A stretch of 64,000 nt of DNA from Branchipolynoe longqiensis (taxonomy: Eukaryota > Annelida > Polychaeta > Phyllodocida > Polynoidae): NCBI GenBank assembly GCA_030323885.1, contig CM059186.1:170485230-170549229 (forward strand), in the 5' to 3' direction. Positions 32,940 to 44,025 of the stretch are shown here, piece after piece. The translations under genes and the position numbers were made by a program. Under the pieces are notes generated by a model. It was not told the DNA's origin. It was given only the letters and a program-made list of their open reading frames with translations, and searched no databases. Positions within the stretch are counted from its first letter, which is position 1. Every line of letters begins with the position of its first letter.

Positions 32940-33125
32940 AAGTCTCCATGCCATCACCTCTGCCAATTTGGATTTGCCCTGCTGTGCATAACTTATAGCG
33001 TCATCAAAGGCCCGTTGCTCTCATACCATCTGTATGTGATGTGGGAGGTTAAAAATCCCTTGGGTCGGTAAAAGTGTAGACTCGGGCTTTCTATCGACTG
33101 ACTGTCTAATGGTGAAAACAAAACT
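32940..33125 (+). mobile_element. SINE-2 body without head
   Basis: TATAGCGTCATCAAAGGCCC, GTGGGAGGTTAAAAATCCCT and CTGTCTAATGGTGAAAAC match the body at 29581-29750 in inverse orientation. Confidence 0.8.
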
Positions 33126-33134
33126 ATTCATGGA

Positions 33135-33306
33135 TATGGACTGGGTTCCTCAGTATCAGGATGTGCTGACTGAGTGGGATATTGCTGCATAGTCCCCCAG
33201 TGGGACGCACTGTAAAGTCGCCATGAGTGTGTACTGCTACAAATTGGTCAGTGACCATCCTGATATGACCTCAAATATTGCTAGAATGCCAAACTCCAAA
33301 CAAACA
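33135..33306 (+). mobile_element. SINE-1 fragment
   Basis: GGTTCCTCAGTATCAGGATG, CGCCATGAGTGTGTACTG and a tail ending CCAAACTCCAAACAAAC. Confidence 0.8.
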
Positions 33307-33469
33307 TGAATAACAAGCTAGAACACTATTGATGTTTGGTTCAGAACCTTATGATGTCATAAGTGAATTGAAATGAAACGGACAGATATTGAAATAGACG
33401 AAACAAATCAAAGTGAAAGGGGCAGCAAAAACTGAAATCAGGACAAAAGAGATGGAATGACAGATTTGT

Positions 33470-33810
33470 TTGTTTGTTTGTTGTTGTTTTACATCCTAGT
33501 AACATCTAAGGCCATATCAGGACGGCTACCAACTTGTGACAGTGCACACTCATGGTGACTTTTTAGCACTGTTGCAGTAGGAGACCAGGCCACTAGCACC
33601 ATGACCTGATATCCCACTCAGTCATATTATCCTGACACTGAGCCAACCAGTCCTTGCCCTATCCTAATAATGCCGAGCGCCTGGCTAGGAAGCTACAAGT
33701 ATCAATTTTTAAGTCATTGGTTTGACTAAACCAGCATTCGAACCCACAATCCCACGGTCTACCAACATGGGAGACGGATGCTCTAACTCATTCGGCCATC
33801 CCGTCTGGTG
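33470..33810 (-). mobile_element. SINE-1, near full length, head type A
   Basis: Minus orientation, (GTTT)n tail, complete body, and type-A head (GGGATGGCCGAATGAGTTAG, B box GGGTTCGAATGC). Confidence 0.9.
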
Positions 33811-33926
33811 GAATGACAGAAAAAGGGAAGCATCCTCTTTTTGGATATTTTGTTTTGCCTTTGTAGATTCTGATTTCCCCCCTAACCTCTGCTGGTGCGA
33901 CTGTTGCTAAAAATAGCTCACCTTAA

Positions 33927-34273
33927 AGTTGCATAGTCCGATGGTTTTGAGTTTCTCACAATTTCTAAGATAAACATATTAGGTGGTTCATTATAATCTA
34001 CCTTACTTTAGTTTGAAGTAACTTTTATTTTAAATCGCTAACTTTTGAGATATTTGAAATGGAAACATGCTAAATTAATTTGGGCAAGCTTGCCAAAAAC
34101 TCTATCACCATAGGCTTCTGTAGTAACAGGTTATATTAATGGACTCAGTATCCCCTTATATGTGACGACAAATGTTTAATAAGTGCACCAGCATCTAAGT
34201 TAGATATGTAGAATCAAATTGAGATAATTGTTTTGGTTTTGAAAATGTTATGTTTTCATCGGATTATGCAGCT
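33927..34273 (+). mobile_element. TTAA-MITE copy 3, intact
   Basis: 347 bp between TTAA at 33923-33926 and TTAA at 34274-34277. Ends AGTTGCATAGTCCGATGG and CATCGGATTATGCAGCT. This is the reference copy for the family. Terminal inverted repeats with TTAA targets point to piggyBac-type mobilisation. Confidence 0.9.
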
Positions 34274-34277
34274 TTAA

Positions 34278-34834
34278 CAGGACCTGATATGGAAATATTA
34301 CGCTGGGAAATACGTGTCTGTCCATCCTGATATGACCTTAGATGTTACTAAGACGTAAAACAACAACAGCACACACAATATGTGTCCGTAGACTGATGGA
34401 TTTTTCCTGCTGGCTTTTAGGACATCTTATTTTATTGAATAGAGTTCATAGGATATATCACAAATATATATAATTATTTTAATGAATAGAGTTCAAAGGA
34501 TATATCTGTGTAATTGTTTTCTTGAATAGAGTTCGGAGGACCTATCACAAATATGTGTCATCATTGTTTGATTAAATCCTAACTTAAACGTCCCCGCCCC
34601 CCACTCCAATGAGGCGATCGAGACACATCACCCGATTGGAGGAGATTGATTACACCAACCACCAATAAAACATCCACAGAAATATCCACCCACAAACAAC
34701 AATCAAAATAAAATGTGAATTTGGTGGTTATTTTGTTCAGCGCTACCCGCGCCCATTGAGTTCTTTAATCGTCCTCAGTGTGCTTCATCAAAGTCACCGG
34801 GCGATAAAGGGGGACTTGCTGCAGCTCTTACTTA
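34278..34834. other. unassigned intronic DNA with a short SINE-1 scrap
   Basis: 34305-34372 holds a SINE-1 tail (GTCCATCCTGATATGACC). The rest shows a loose 60-bp duplication (AATAGAGTTCATAGGATATA, 34435-34555) and nothing else. Confidence 0.5.
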
Positions 34835-35253
34835 AAGCCTAGGTCACACCTACCCGGATCAGGGGCCGGACGAGCCCCGACCCGTGATCCAGTGTGGTCC
34901 GTGGCGATCCGGCGTCATCTGTAGCTCATCCGTGACTGGTTCTTGGTGAGCCATGGTGATCTGTGGTTGGTCCTTGGTGATCTGGCCTCATCCGTGTGTG
35001 ATCCGTGACTCATCCGGGTAGTCCGTGTGTTGTCCGGGGGGTCGTCCGTGCCTCGTCCAGGGCAGTCCGGGTCATTTTATACTCCGGGCTCTCCGGGAGT
35101 AGTCCGGGGGTCGTCCGGGGCTGTGGACTGTGGCTCGTCCAGGTAGGTGTGAGAGCGAGGCAAAAACCACCAAAAAGAGTGAATTTATCCGGAGCGGTCC
35201 GGGGTGGTCTGGGGGCATGGTCCGGGGCTCGTCCGGTAGGTGTGACTTGGGCT
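34835..35253. mobile_element. MITE with CCTAGGTCACACCTACC ends and TCCGGGG subrepeats
   Basis: The left end TAAAGCCTAGGTCACACCTA pairs with the right end (TAGGTGTGACTTGGGCTTA). The interior is a GC-rich run of CGTCCGGGG and GATCCGTG units. It ends where TTAA-MITE copy 4 begins. The general design (short ends, internal GC subrepeats) is like 23558-24492. Confidence 0.75.
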
Positions 35254-35256
35254 TAG

Positions 35257-35736
35257 AGTCACATAGTCCAATGGTTTTTGAGTTTCTTTCATTTTCTGAG
35301 ATAAATATATTAGGTCGATCGTAACGGTCTACCTTATATTAGCTTGAAGTAACTTTGATTTAAAATGGCGAACTTTTTAGATATTTGAAGTGTAAATGTG
35401 CTAAAGTAATTTTGGCATGCTTGTCAAAGTTCTCACACCATCAGCTTCCGCAGAAACAGGTTATATTAAATTGCCTCAGAATTCCCTTCTATCTGGCGAC
35501 AAATGGTTGACAAGTGCACCCGTATATAAGTTACACATCTAGAATAAAATCTAGATAATTGCTTTGGTTTTGAAAATTTTATTTTTTCAACGGACTATGC
35601 AGCTTTAATATTCCCTTCTTTGTAGCAACACATTCTTAATTAATAACTGCACCAATATCTAAGTTGGATATCTAGGTTCAAATCTAAGGAAGTGTTTAGC
35701 TTTTGAAAATTTGATTGCTTATCGGACTATGCAGCT
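35257..35736 (+). mobile_element. TTAA-MITE copy 4 with a duplicated 3' end
   Basis: Full-length body 35257-35604 (ends CGGACTATGCAGCT, TTAA 35605-35608). Immediately after it is a second, diverged copy of the last 130 bp (35609-35736), which again ends ATGCAGCT-TTAA. Two terminal ends stand in tandem. Confidence 0.85.
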
Positions 35737-35740
35737 TTAA

Positions 35741-36868
35741 CATGGTTGTTGGGGTTTCACGTCCCGGCAACACCTAAGGTCCAGCTTTAACAGCTTTAAC
35801 ACGACACATGGTGAGCGCCTTTCATTGTGTAGAGATGAATAATGAACCACTTCGGTGTCAACTTTCTTGCAGAGATTATTTGGCAACTTCACTTGACAAG
35901 TCTCCAACCTGCGTCTCAATTTAGTTCACCCAATCCCAGGGGCCGGAGTTAGACTTGGTGAGGCTCTAATCTAAGCTACATCAATCTTGGAGGCCCCTTG
36001 GTAATAGTTACACTAGAAGCTCTCACAAAGGTGTGTTCCAAAACAGGATCTTTGGTCACCACACACAAAAAAAAAGCCATATGTAATACATGTATTTTAA
36101 AATTGTACATGTTAGCATAACATGAATAATTTATGATGGAGACTTGACAACTACACGAAACGTAGATGCGCCACCACCCGCGCCCCCTGTACTGAACCGA
36201 TAACACTAATCCAACCTGGCGGCCATTTCCCCTATGGTGGCACCACCTTGAGGAATGCCCCGCGGCAAATACACAAACTGATTTGAAACTCCCCACAACC
36301 GTTTAAGTCGCCATCAGTACCACATCACCACCTTTCTTCTGCCACAACCCACACCTAAAAAAAAAGGACCATGTACGGGTGGGGTTGAGGGTTCGAGTCC
36401 CACCCGGTCACACCAAAAGGAAGACTGAGGGCTCTGGAGATATTGTTGAACGTACAGCCAAACCATAATGTACTTGATGGTTCTTTCCGTGTCATAAAAA
36501 TAAAAAACCACTATAACCACTAATGTCTCCGTCTTAGTGAATTAAAAATAATAGGTAAATGAGTTAACAGAAAGAATAGCAGAAGCGGGATTTTGGATTG
36601 TTTGCAATCTACAAACAGCTACAATCCATGAATAAGGAATCCAAAATTATTACTACGACAAAATTCAAAAGATGTATACAGTAAATATATATAATTGTTT
36701 GTAGTTAAATAAAACTCAATCTCAACGCAGGTCGTGCATTTCCGGTTATACTCTGAAACTACGCATTGGATAGCGACTCTGCGACCGGAACCGGAAGTGG
36801 AATATGTGTGGCTGCTGCTGCTTCCGGCGGGCGCCTACTGAGGTAATGAGTGCACCTACCCGTCATAC
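35741..36868. other. 5' part of LU intron 1, unassigned
   Basis: Contains a SINE-1 tail scrap (35742-35782) and an isolated B-box-like GGTTCGAGTCCC (36390). It ends with CCGGAAGT ETS-type motifs (36787-36802) just downstream of the splice donor. No coding seen. Confidence 0.45.
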
Positions 36869-36929
36869 CTTTGCGAGCCCAGGCCAGGACGGCGACGGTC
36901 GTGAGCTGCAGGAAGGCCAGGACGGCCAT
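36869..36929 (-). CDS. LU (Ly6/uPAR) protein, coding exon 1: signal peptide
   Basis: ATG at 36929-36927 in the context CACAAGATGG. It encodes 20 residues, MAVLAFLQLTTVAVLAWARK: a short start, a hydrophobic core and a likely cleavage near WARKA. That is a typical signal peptide, as expected for a secreted or GPI-anchored LU protein. The exon ends with CGCAAAG followed by GTATGACG, a good donor, in phase 1. Codon 21 is completed by CC of exon 2. Just upstream, TTCTCTTCCTCCAG ending at 36948 is acceptor-like, so the exon probably starts at 36947 and a non-coding first exon lies further upstream. The join to exon 2 across 26.8 kb is inferred from matching phase, strand, splice sites and family architecture. 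Confidence 0.75.
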
Positions 36930-36947
36930 CTTGTGGAGACACCGACC

Positions 36948-37338
36948 CTGGAGGAAGAGAAGAGGAACCGGAAGTCAGCGAACTGGTAGTCTCAGGTCCT
37001 AGCAACAGACGAGGTCATGTCGGGGCAGCGACTTGACTGACCTAGATTTATAACAATGGAGACTCATGGCGACTTCGATACATGTATGTGTCCAGAAAGA
37101 ATTTCCTCCAGTGTGTGTGTTGCAAGGGGGGAGGGGCGCCCAGCAATTACACAGACAGCTGGGAGGGTGGGGGTACTGTGCCAATGCGCCACAGAGGAAA
37201 TATGATGTATAAATGCTCCCCTTGTATTTATACTCGTATAATGCTGTAAAGACTAAGTCTCCATAAAGTAAAGTTGAATCCTTCCTCCAACTAATAGTTT
37301 TACGACTCGTTGTGTTCACCAGTATACAAAGTATAGTG
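36948..37338. other. region upstream of LU coding exon 1
   Basis: Contains the acceptor-like pyrimidine tract and a CCGGAAGT motif (36967). No TATA box, promoter or further exon can be supported. Confidence 0.4.
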
Positions 37339-37861
37339 CTCGAATCTGTGGTTGTGTAGGCAGGCTATAGTGAAATCAATACAGGCAAAGAGAAAGGAAG
37401 AGTATAAAGTGTGAAAGAAGAGAGAGAGTCAAGCCCTCTGGTTTATTATTTATATGGTACATGAATTCAATGTAGAGTATCACCCCCACCCCATTCCCGC
37501 AATGAGAAACAAGCATTCTTAGCTCTACCAATAGGGATCCAGCATTCCTGGCCCCCATGGTTACCAGTTGTATCGGAATATTTTACACAGTGATCTTCCC
37601 ACCAACACCAACCTGTGTGGCTCCCCTGACCACCACCTGCCTTGAGCCTGAGTGTGATGATCCTGACTAGCAGAGGGGGCAGGGGGTAGGCTCTGAGTGC
37701 CCCTTACACACAGCCCTGCCAGCACCACCTTGTCTATTTACCTATCAATCAAGCACCACCAGCATATACATATACACATATATGCACCTAGTCACGTATA
37801 CCTGTTTCGTAATAGAACATTTGCATTCCCCCACCAATGCTGTAAATCGGAATATTTTACA
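37339..37861 (-). mobile_element. LTR-like unit K, copy 1
   Basis: On the minus strand it begins TGTAAAATATTCCGATTTAC, has AATAATAAACCAGAGGGCTT as poly(A) signal, and ends CACAGATTCGAGC. A plus-strand copy lies at 56852-57353. No coding sequence. Confidence 0.7.
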
Positions 37862-38176
37862 ATGCGTTATACATCACATATAGGTTGAGTTTGAATAAAT
37901 CTTGTTTTGCCTATTCCAGCTTCCTGGTTCCCTGCGCCCTTAGACCAATGCAATTTACACAAACATGCGCAAACCTGCCATTCTTAATCCAATATAATCT
38001 AGCGTCATTTGAATTTAGATATTTTTTGGGGTTGATTAAGCGGGAGACATTTCAATGTAGGCATGTGAAGGTGATTGACAAGACACCCTAAAGTATTGAA
38101 CACTACAAGGATAGCCATCTTAGCCAGCCTACTTGGGTCAGGGAATTCCCAATTTGTTGGAGACTACAGGGATACC
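37862..38176. other. unassigned DNA
   Basis: Nothing recognised, except that 38120-38176 resembles 38500-38550 on the other side of the next element. Confidence 0.4.
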
Positions 38177-38489
38177 TGGGGCGTGTTCAGGGTATGCCTC
38201 CGAGTCAACTCCGAGACTGCTCCGAGAAGTCTTTTAGCTTATTTCCATTCAGGTTATGCCTCCGAGTCGTCTCGGAGACGTCTCCCTTTTCAGACTGGAG
38301 ACAAAAAGCGCCTCAAAAATGGCCATCGTATTCAGTGGTTTCAGCCAATCAAAGCTCTTATTTTCCATTACAAATGGCTGCCCCTATGGGGATGGCCATT
38401 TTTGAGGCGACCAACAGTAAAGTCGTTCAGACTAGCCTGATGTCAGGAATTTCTCCGAGGGGCCTCCGAGGCGGTCCTTGAAAGCGGCC
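38177..38489. mobile_element. MITE-like element with TGCCTCCGAG ends
   Basis: The left GGGGCGTGTTCAGGGTATGC and the reverse complement of the right end (GGGCCGCTTTCAAGGACCGC) agree loosely over 27 bp, both followed by CTCSGAG. CTCCGAGTC motifs recur inside. A 40-bp flanking direct repeat (TTGGGTCAGGGAATTCCC / TTGGGTTGGGGAGTCCCC) lies outside. Confidence 0.55.
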
Positions 38490-38564
38490 CTGTTGCAGAC
38501 AGCTTATTTGGGTTGGGGAGTCCCCAGAGTGTTGGAGATTATGGGGATACGCACATCAATCTCC

Positions 38565-39055
38565 CTTCCATCCCCTCCTTCCTCGTTCCATTTCCCGCCA
38601 TCTTCCTACTTCCCCTTCACCACCCTCGCCGTCCCTCCCTCCCACACCATTTCCCCATTCCCCAATCCCCATTCCCCATTCCCCCTCCCGTCCTTCCCTT
38701 CCCTCCCCTTATGGCCTTCCTCGCTCCTTCCTCCCTCTATGTCCCTCTCTCTCCTTCCGCACCCTTATCGCCCTCTCCCTTTTCCCACCCCACTTCCACC
38801 TCTCCTCCCTCCTTCCCTTACACCCTTTCCCTCCCCTCGTCCCTCTCCCTCCTTCTCTCTTGTCCCTCTCCTCCCCAACACTCTCCCTCCCTACCCCACC
38901 CTCCCTCTCTTCCTTTCTCCTCACACTCCCCTCTTGCACTCCCCTCCCACTCCACTCCCCCTCCCCCTCCCCCATTCCCTCCTGTGCTCCTCTTCACCCC
39001 CTTCTCTCCCCACTCCTCCCCCATCCACTCTCCCTCTCCCTCCCCTCCCATACAC
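38565..39055. repeat. CT-rich low-complexity tract
   Basis: CCCTCCCTTCC-type polypyrimidine. Open frames on both strands are artefacts. Confidence 0.9.
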
Positions 39056-39212
39056 ACATACAATTCTCTAAGTCCTACAAGAAAGCAGAGATCAATAACA
39101 ATTTGTTATCGCCATAGACACCGCTTAATGGATGGATATTGTTATTGCTTATTGGGATACTCGATTCTGTAGTGCTGTCCATATAATGGAGGCGTTCCTG
39201 CCCTGAGCTTAA

Positions 39213-39915
39213 AGCTGCATTAAAGCGTCAAATATTTGAAAACACTATTATATCTATAGTTCACCCAGAATATCTAACTTGGACACTGATACACTTATTA
39301 AGCATTTGTTACTGCAGGTGAAAAAGCTGCATGCCTTCATGATGCGACATCTGCGGTCAATCATGAGGCTAACCTGGAAGGACAAAGTGACGAATAAGGA
39401 AATACTCGAACGGATGGGGCTGCCCTCTATGGAAGATCTTCTGATCAAAAAGAATCTCCGGTGGACTGGACACCTCATGAGGATGTCATCAGACAGGCTA
39501 CCAAAGCAGATCCTCTATTCTCAACTGTCTTCTGGCTACAGAAAGAGAGGGCGCCCCCTGTCTCCGGTTCAGGGATACCATCAAGAGAAACCTGAAGCTG
39601 AGAGACATTAAGACCGACTCATGGACGCAACTCTCACAGCAGAGAGCTAACTGGAGAGCGGCAGTCAAGTAATGAAAGCAGTCTTTGTCGCATTGCGACC
39701 GACAGCATGATGATGATGACTGCATAGAAGCGAATAGTGAATCAATTTAATAGAACCTGTTTATTGTTACCGCTGAACCCAATGGTGTCAGAATGTTGAC
39801 ATGCTTGCTCATATAATATTTTGCCCGTTTGCATTTCAAATATATCAAAAGTTTGCCATTTCAAATAAAAGTTACTTCAACCAAAAGGTAAGGTAGCTTA
39901 TAAGGATCAATCTCC
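39213..39915 (-). mobile_element. TTAA-MITE copy 5, split by a LINE end
   Basis: 39213-39316 (AGCTGCAT..., after TTAA 39209-39212) and 39725-39915 form one inverse-oriented MITE. Its far end is lost after GGATCAATCTCC. Confidence 0.85.
39317..39718 (+). pseudogene. 5'-truncated LINE end with target duplication ACTGCA
   Basis: Encodes VKKLHAFMMRHLRSIMRLTW, KDKVTNKEILERMGLPSMED, then the same domain as at 27300 (NLRWTGHLMRM, LPKQILYSQLSSGYRKRGRP). A frameshift at about 39560 breaks the reading, and the remainder (AEAERH frame aside) still matches to AAVK and the tail CGACCGACAGCATGATGATG. It is flanked by ACTGCA at 39311-39316 and 39719-39724. Confidence 0.9.
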
Positions 39916-41234
39916 TACATGTTGTATGTGAGCCTACTAGCTGTATGTATATATCCTAATACAAATAACAGAGGGACACAGTTTCAAATGGTGGTTCATT
40001 AGGCGGGGGGAGCCAAACCCCACCCTGGTGGAGGTGTTCGGAACTACTCATATCACACAGCCCACTGCGCGCCCTTAGACTCTCACTCGGCGGAGCAGCT
40101 CGGGACAGAGACAAGCAAAAAGTTACCGCGCCCACCCACCCTCTTAAGAAATACCTGGCTCAGCTTGGGGGGGTCCTCTTCGGCGGATTTATTGGTCCCT
40201 CGTGAGTCGGCTTCCCAGAGTAGATTAACAACCTTATGACATCATCTCAAATGATTATATTAATCAAATAAATCCATTTCCCAAAACCACACTGGCTGAC
40301 TTGTGAGTGGTTCGTAACCTTGATGGTTACAGGCTGCAGAACTGTAGCAATAAAGAACGGCCCCGATAAATTGGCCCGTTCCATAGGATGGAGAGTTAAC
40401 TTCAGTGGGGGTGGTTGTAGAAGCGGGGGGATTCTTTACAACAATAACAACAAGTCATTGGAGCGGTAGCGGTTCACTCCTGTCCAGTTGTAGCTGTGCA
40501 CTCAGTGTCCAGTTGCCGATGGGTTAGGAGGAAGGGAGGGGGAAAGATGGGATCTACAGCAAGAAGGAAGCGACACAGCGAAAAAGGAAAAGGGCCCCAC
40601 CCAAGCAAACAACTCCCATGGTCAGCGGAAGGAGTAAGCCTGGGAGAAAAAAAGAGAAAGGGTAGTATAGAGGAAAGAGAAATGAGGAGAGTTGAGTCGA
40701 AGAGCCATGCCTCCTTGCCCTGTGGTGACCAGTCAGCAAGCTGGAGACACCGATGGAGTAAGAGGTAGAAAGTGAAGTGCTGGCCGGCTCCCCCTGCAGG
40801 AACTCTTTTTAGACATCTATCAAGGAGGAGCGCAGCGCAGCGGATATAAAAGAGGTGTGGACGAGGTGGAGTCTGGACAGCAAGTGAACCACATTGCATC
40901 TGGCTCCCTTTGTGCGGATCCCTGGCGCATGCTCGGTGCAGTGAGGTATGTGTGAGCTGCTCATGGCTGACGTGAGCTGCTCCTCCTGGCAGCAGTTCGA
41001 GCCACGATCCCGCCCCGTGCCTTGGGGGCCAATTAGGCGCCCCGTGCGTCACGTGGTGGTGTGAGTGTCGGCGCGTCCGTACCACGTGACAGGACACCAC
41101 TCACGTGAGCTGGCTAGGCGGGGTGGGCGGGTGGGTTGGGGCGGGGTGGGCGGGTCCATAAAGAGGCCATCGGAGCTCATCTTGTAAGACGGTCAGACAG
41201 ATGACTAGGAACATGGGGCCGAGAAGGCGGACAG
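39916..41234. other. unassigned DNA
   Basis: GC-rich in part (40000-41200), with a TATA-like GGATATAAAAGAGG at 40843 followed by an unassigned 300 bp. It could be another LTR-like unit but no second copy is present here. A 208-codon minus-strand frame (40474-41100) has no recognisable domain. Confidence 0.4.
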
Positions 41235-41575
41235 AGAGAGGGTGGGTAGACAGAGCGGGGATAGAGAGTGAAGAGTGGAGTGTGGAGAGTGGAGAGTGGA
41301 GAGTGGAGAGTGGATATTGGACAGTGGAGAGTGGACAGTGGACAGTGGAGCGTGGGGAGCGTAGAGTGGAGAGTGGATAGAGAGGGAGAATAGATAGAGA
41401 GGTGGTGGATAGAGAGGTGGAGAGTGGGGGGTGGAGAGGCGGAGAGTGCATAGAGACGTGGAGATATAGTGGGTGGAGTGTGGAGGGAGAGTGGGGGGAG
41501 AGTGGAGGGAGAGTGGAGGGAGAGGTGGAGAATAGATAGAAGGGTGGAGAGGTGGAAAGTGGAGGGAGATATGTA
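41235..41575. repeat. GAGAGTGGA minisatellite
   Basis: 7- to 14-bp units of GAGTGGAGAG and GTGGAGGGAGA. Frames across it are artefacts. Confidence 0.9.
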
Positions 41576-41734
41576 TTTATGGATTTATAATTGTTTATAT
41601 TCACGTAAGCATTACATAGTGCACATCATAATGCATATATGTTATGTATATATATACATATGTATTTAAGAATACATCGGTGCTTATATTCACATAATGC
41701 AATGAACATTCATGAAACATTGATAATGATATGA

Positions 41735-41911
41735 TATAAAACCTCCCTAACCGACCACTTCCACAGATCGACCACTCCCCTATATCGATCGCCTTATATG
41801 GGTCCCAACAATACCATTGTAACTATATTCTAACTCCTTAAACCGACCACCTCCGTAAATCGACCATTTAAAGTCGGTCCCAAGGGCGATCGATTTAGAG
41901 AGGTTTTACTG
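41735..41911. mobile_element. Tigger/pogo-like MITE, copy 2
   Basis: TAAAACCTCCCTAACCGACC at the left and TTTAGAGAGGTTTTACTG then TA at the right. Internal blocks (TATATCGATCGC, TTGTAACTATATTCTAACTC) match copy 1 at 11969. Confidence 0.85.
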
Positions 41912-42420
41912 TATATATACAAATGCAATGAACTCGTTACTTATATTCACACATCGCATTATGGTGCACATTTCTAATTCTTATATATTATATATATATC
42001 TGCAGATATGGATTCATCTTTGGTGTTATGCACATCATGCGTTATAAAGTGCATATCCATAATGCATTTATTATATTCCATAAATATATGGAGTATAATG
42101 AATTATGCAAATATAAAGAATGGAGAAAGAATATTTATCTGTTTTTGTTTGATTATTATTGAATATTGCTGACTACGACTGAATATTGGAGTCACGCGCC
42201 AACCCGCCTGCTCTGACTTGGGCGACTGACACGCCCCCACCGTGTGTTGTGGGCACTAATTGCAAGGATCAGTAGTCGGCCACACTTTTGCAATATTTCT
42301 GTATTTACGCATATATCATAGTTTATATTTACATTATGCATTACATGGTTCACATTCATGAAGAATGTATAGTATATGTTATATATATCTGTATTTATGT
42401 ATAATTATATCTCTGCTTGA
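41912..42420. other. AT-rich DNA
   Basis: TATATA and AATGCAT-rich with no gene. The same character continues after the MITE to about 43100. Confidence 0.5.
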
Positions 42421-42751
42421 AGCTGCATAGTCCGATGAAGCATCAAATTTTCAAAATCAAAACAATTATCTAGATTTGATTCTAAATATCTAACTTAGAT
42501 ACTGATGCACTTATTAAGTATGTGTTGCCACATAGAATGGAACGCTGATTCGATTTAATAGAACCTGTTACTGCAGAAGCCTATGTATCTGAGTTTTGGC
42601 GTGCTTGCCAAAATTATTTTCACGTGCTTGAATTTCAAATATCTCAAAAAGTGAGTCATTTCAATTAAAAGTAAGGTAGATTATAATGATCGATTTAATA
42701 TATTTATCTCAGAAAAATGTCAGAACCTCAAAACCATCAGACTACGCAACT
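42421..42751 (-). mobile_element. TTAA-MITE copy 6, full length
   Basis: Ends AGCTGCATAGTCCGATGA and CATCAGACTACGCAACT then TTAA (42752-42755). The left target reads TTGA, one change from TTAA. Confidence 0.9.
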
Positions 42752-43394
42752 TTAATGTAACATGCATAAATGCATTGTAATAGTAAGCATAGCGTATCCT
42801 GATGCTCCTAGGTGGCGCCACTGTTAATGATGCCAATTACCGCTTGAGGGCCTTGTCGACGTCCCTCAACCAGCGGCTTACTCAACTCACCATATTCCAC
42901 CGCGAGGGGCGCCCCCGTCCCCCGACGCCCCCCCCCCCCCCCCCCCCAGTGTAATGTATGGGATATCTAATACATTATGTGAATATTTACAAGCAGCTGC
43001 TTTCTACTATATCGCGCTGCTATAATATTCATGTAATTAACCCACTTGAACCCTAGTTCCCTACCCGACACCAGGGCGGCGCCACCGGCGTAAGGACAAT
43101 GTCGGCTCCACGAACTATGAGGGGAGAACTAATTAATATAATTATGGGAGCGTCATACCCATTAGCCTGTTCTATGGTGCAATAAACCTTAAATTACCGC
43201 CACACTGGGTACTTTAATTTGGATGCAACTCGTTACATGGCGGCGCCACCAGTCACCTGAGGGGAGGGGCCAGACATAGGCTGTGATAAAGTGAGGCGCT
43301 TAATCAGTAAATATATAACAATAACATGAAATTCCGTTCGGCGGATTTATACTCACATAATTTCTTATGCATCACATATGTACGTAATACATAT
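42752..43394. other. unassigned DNA with a C homopolymer
   Basis: A run of about 20 C at 42927-42947. GGCGCCACC-type motifs at 43078 and 43240. No gene. Confidence 0.4.
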
Positions 43395-43625
43395 GTATAT
43401 GCAATTTGGTGGTAGTGTCCTTGTTTATGTATCTGTAATAGATTAAATAACACATATAACACACGTATGTGGATATTGGGGGTTGTGTCCTTGCTTATAT
43501 TCCTGTAACAGATTACATGCACATATATGTGTATATGAATATTGGGGGTTGTACCCTTGCTTATATTCCTATGATAGATTATATGGCACATATACATGTA
43601 TATAAATATTGGCGGTTTTGTCTGT
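43395..43625. repeat. 66-bp tandem repeat
   Basis: Three and a half units of GTGTCCTTGCTTATATTCCTGTAATAGATTA... with TATTGGGGGTT. A single related unit lies at 49335-49400 (inserted elsewhere or a shared element). Confidence 0.8.
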
Positions 43626-44025
43626 TTATGTTTGCATAACGCCTTATGCAAGTATAAATGCGCGGAAGGGGGCTAGTTGTTATGATATATACTTTATTAT
43701 TGTACGGATTATTCTGTCTTTTCCTTCCTCCGCACCATTGTTGTGGTGGCGCCACCATCGCTCACCCTCCCCCAACGGGCGGAGGAAACCTCACTAGCAC
43801 CGGAGGATTTTAATAATAGCTTAAATAGAACATATATGTGCTACATAATGTATTATGTGGATATAAATAACGGTGGGGGTAGGGGGTTGACTGCAAACCT
43901 TCAGCGGTCGTGGAAATGTTCTATTGAGCCTTACGACCATTGTGATAAGAAGGGTCACCGCGGGGACCAGCGAGGAGGGCGCCACTTGTGCCGCGGATTC
44001 TGCAGATTAAAGTTTCACGATCGAT
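43626..44025. other. unassigned DNA
   Basis: Nothing supported. Confidence 0.4.

Noticed and set aside
40474..41100. 208-codon minus-strand frame as a gene
   Set aside because: No recognisable domain, no splice context, and biased composition.
42927..42947. C homopolymer as a functional motif
   Set aside because: Plain homopolymer, also seen at 46370-46430; possibly a sequencing-length artefact.
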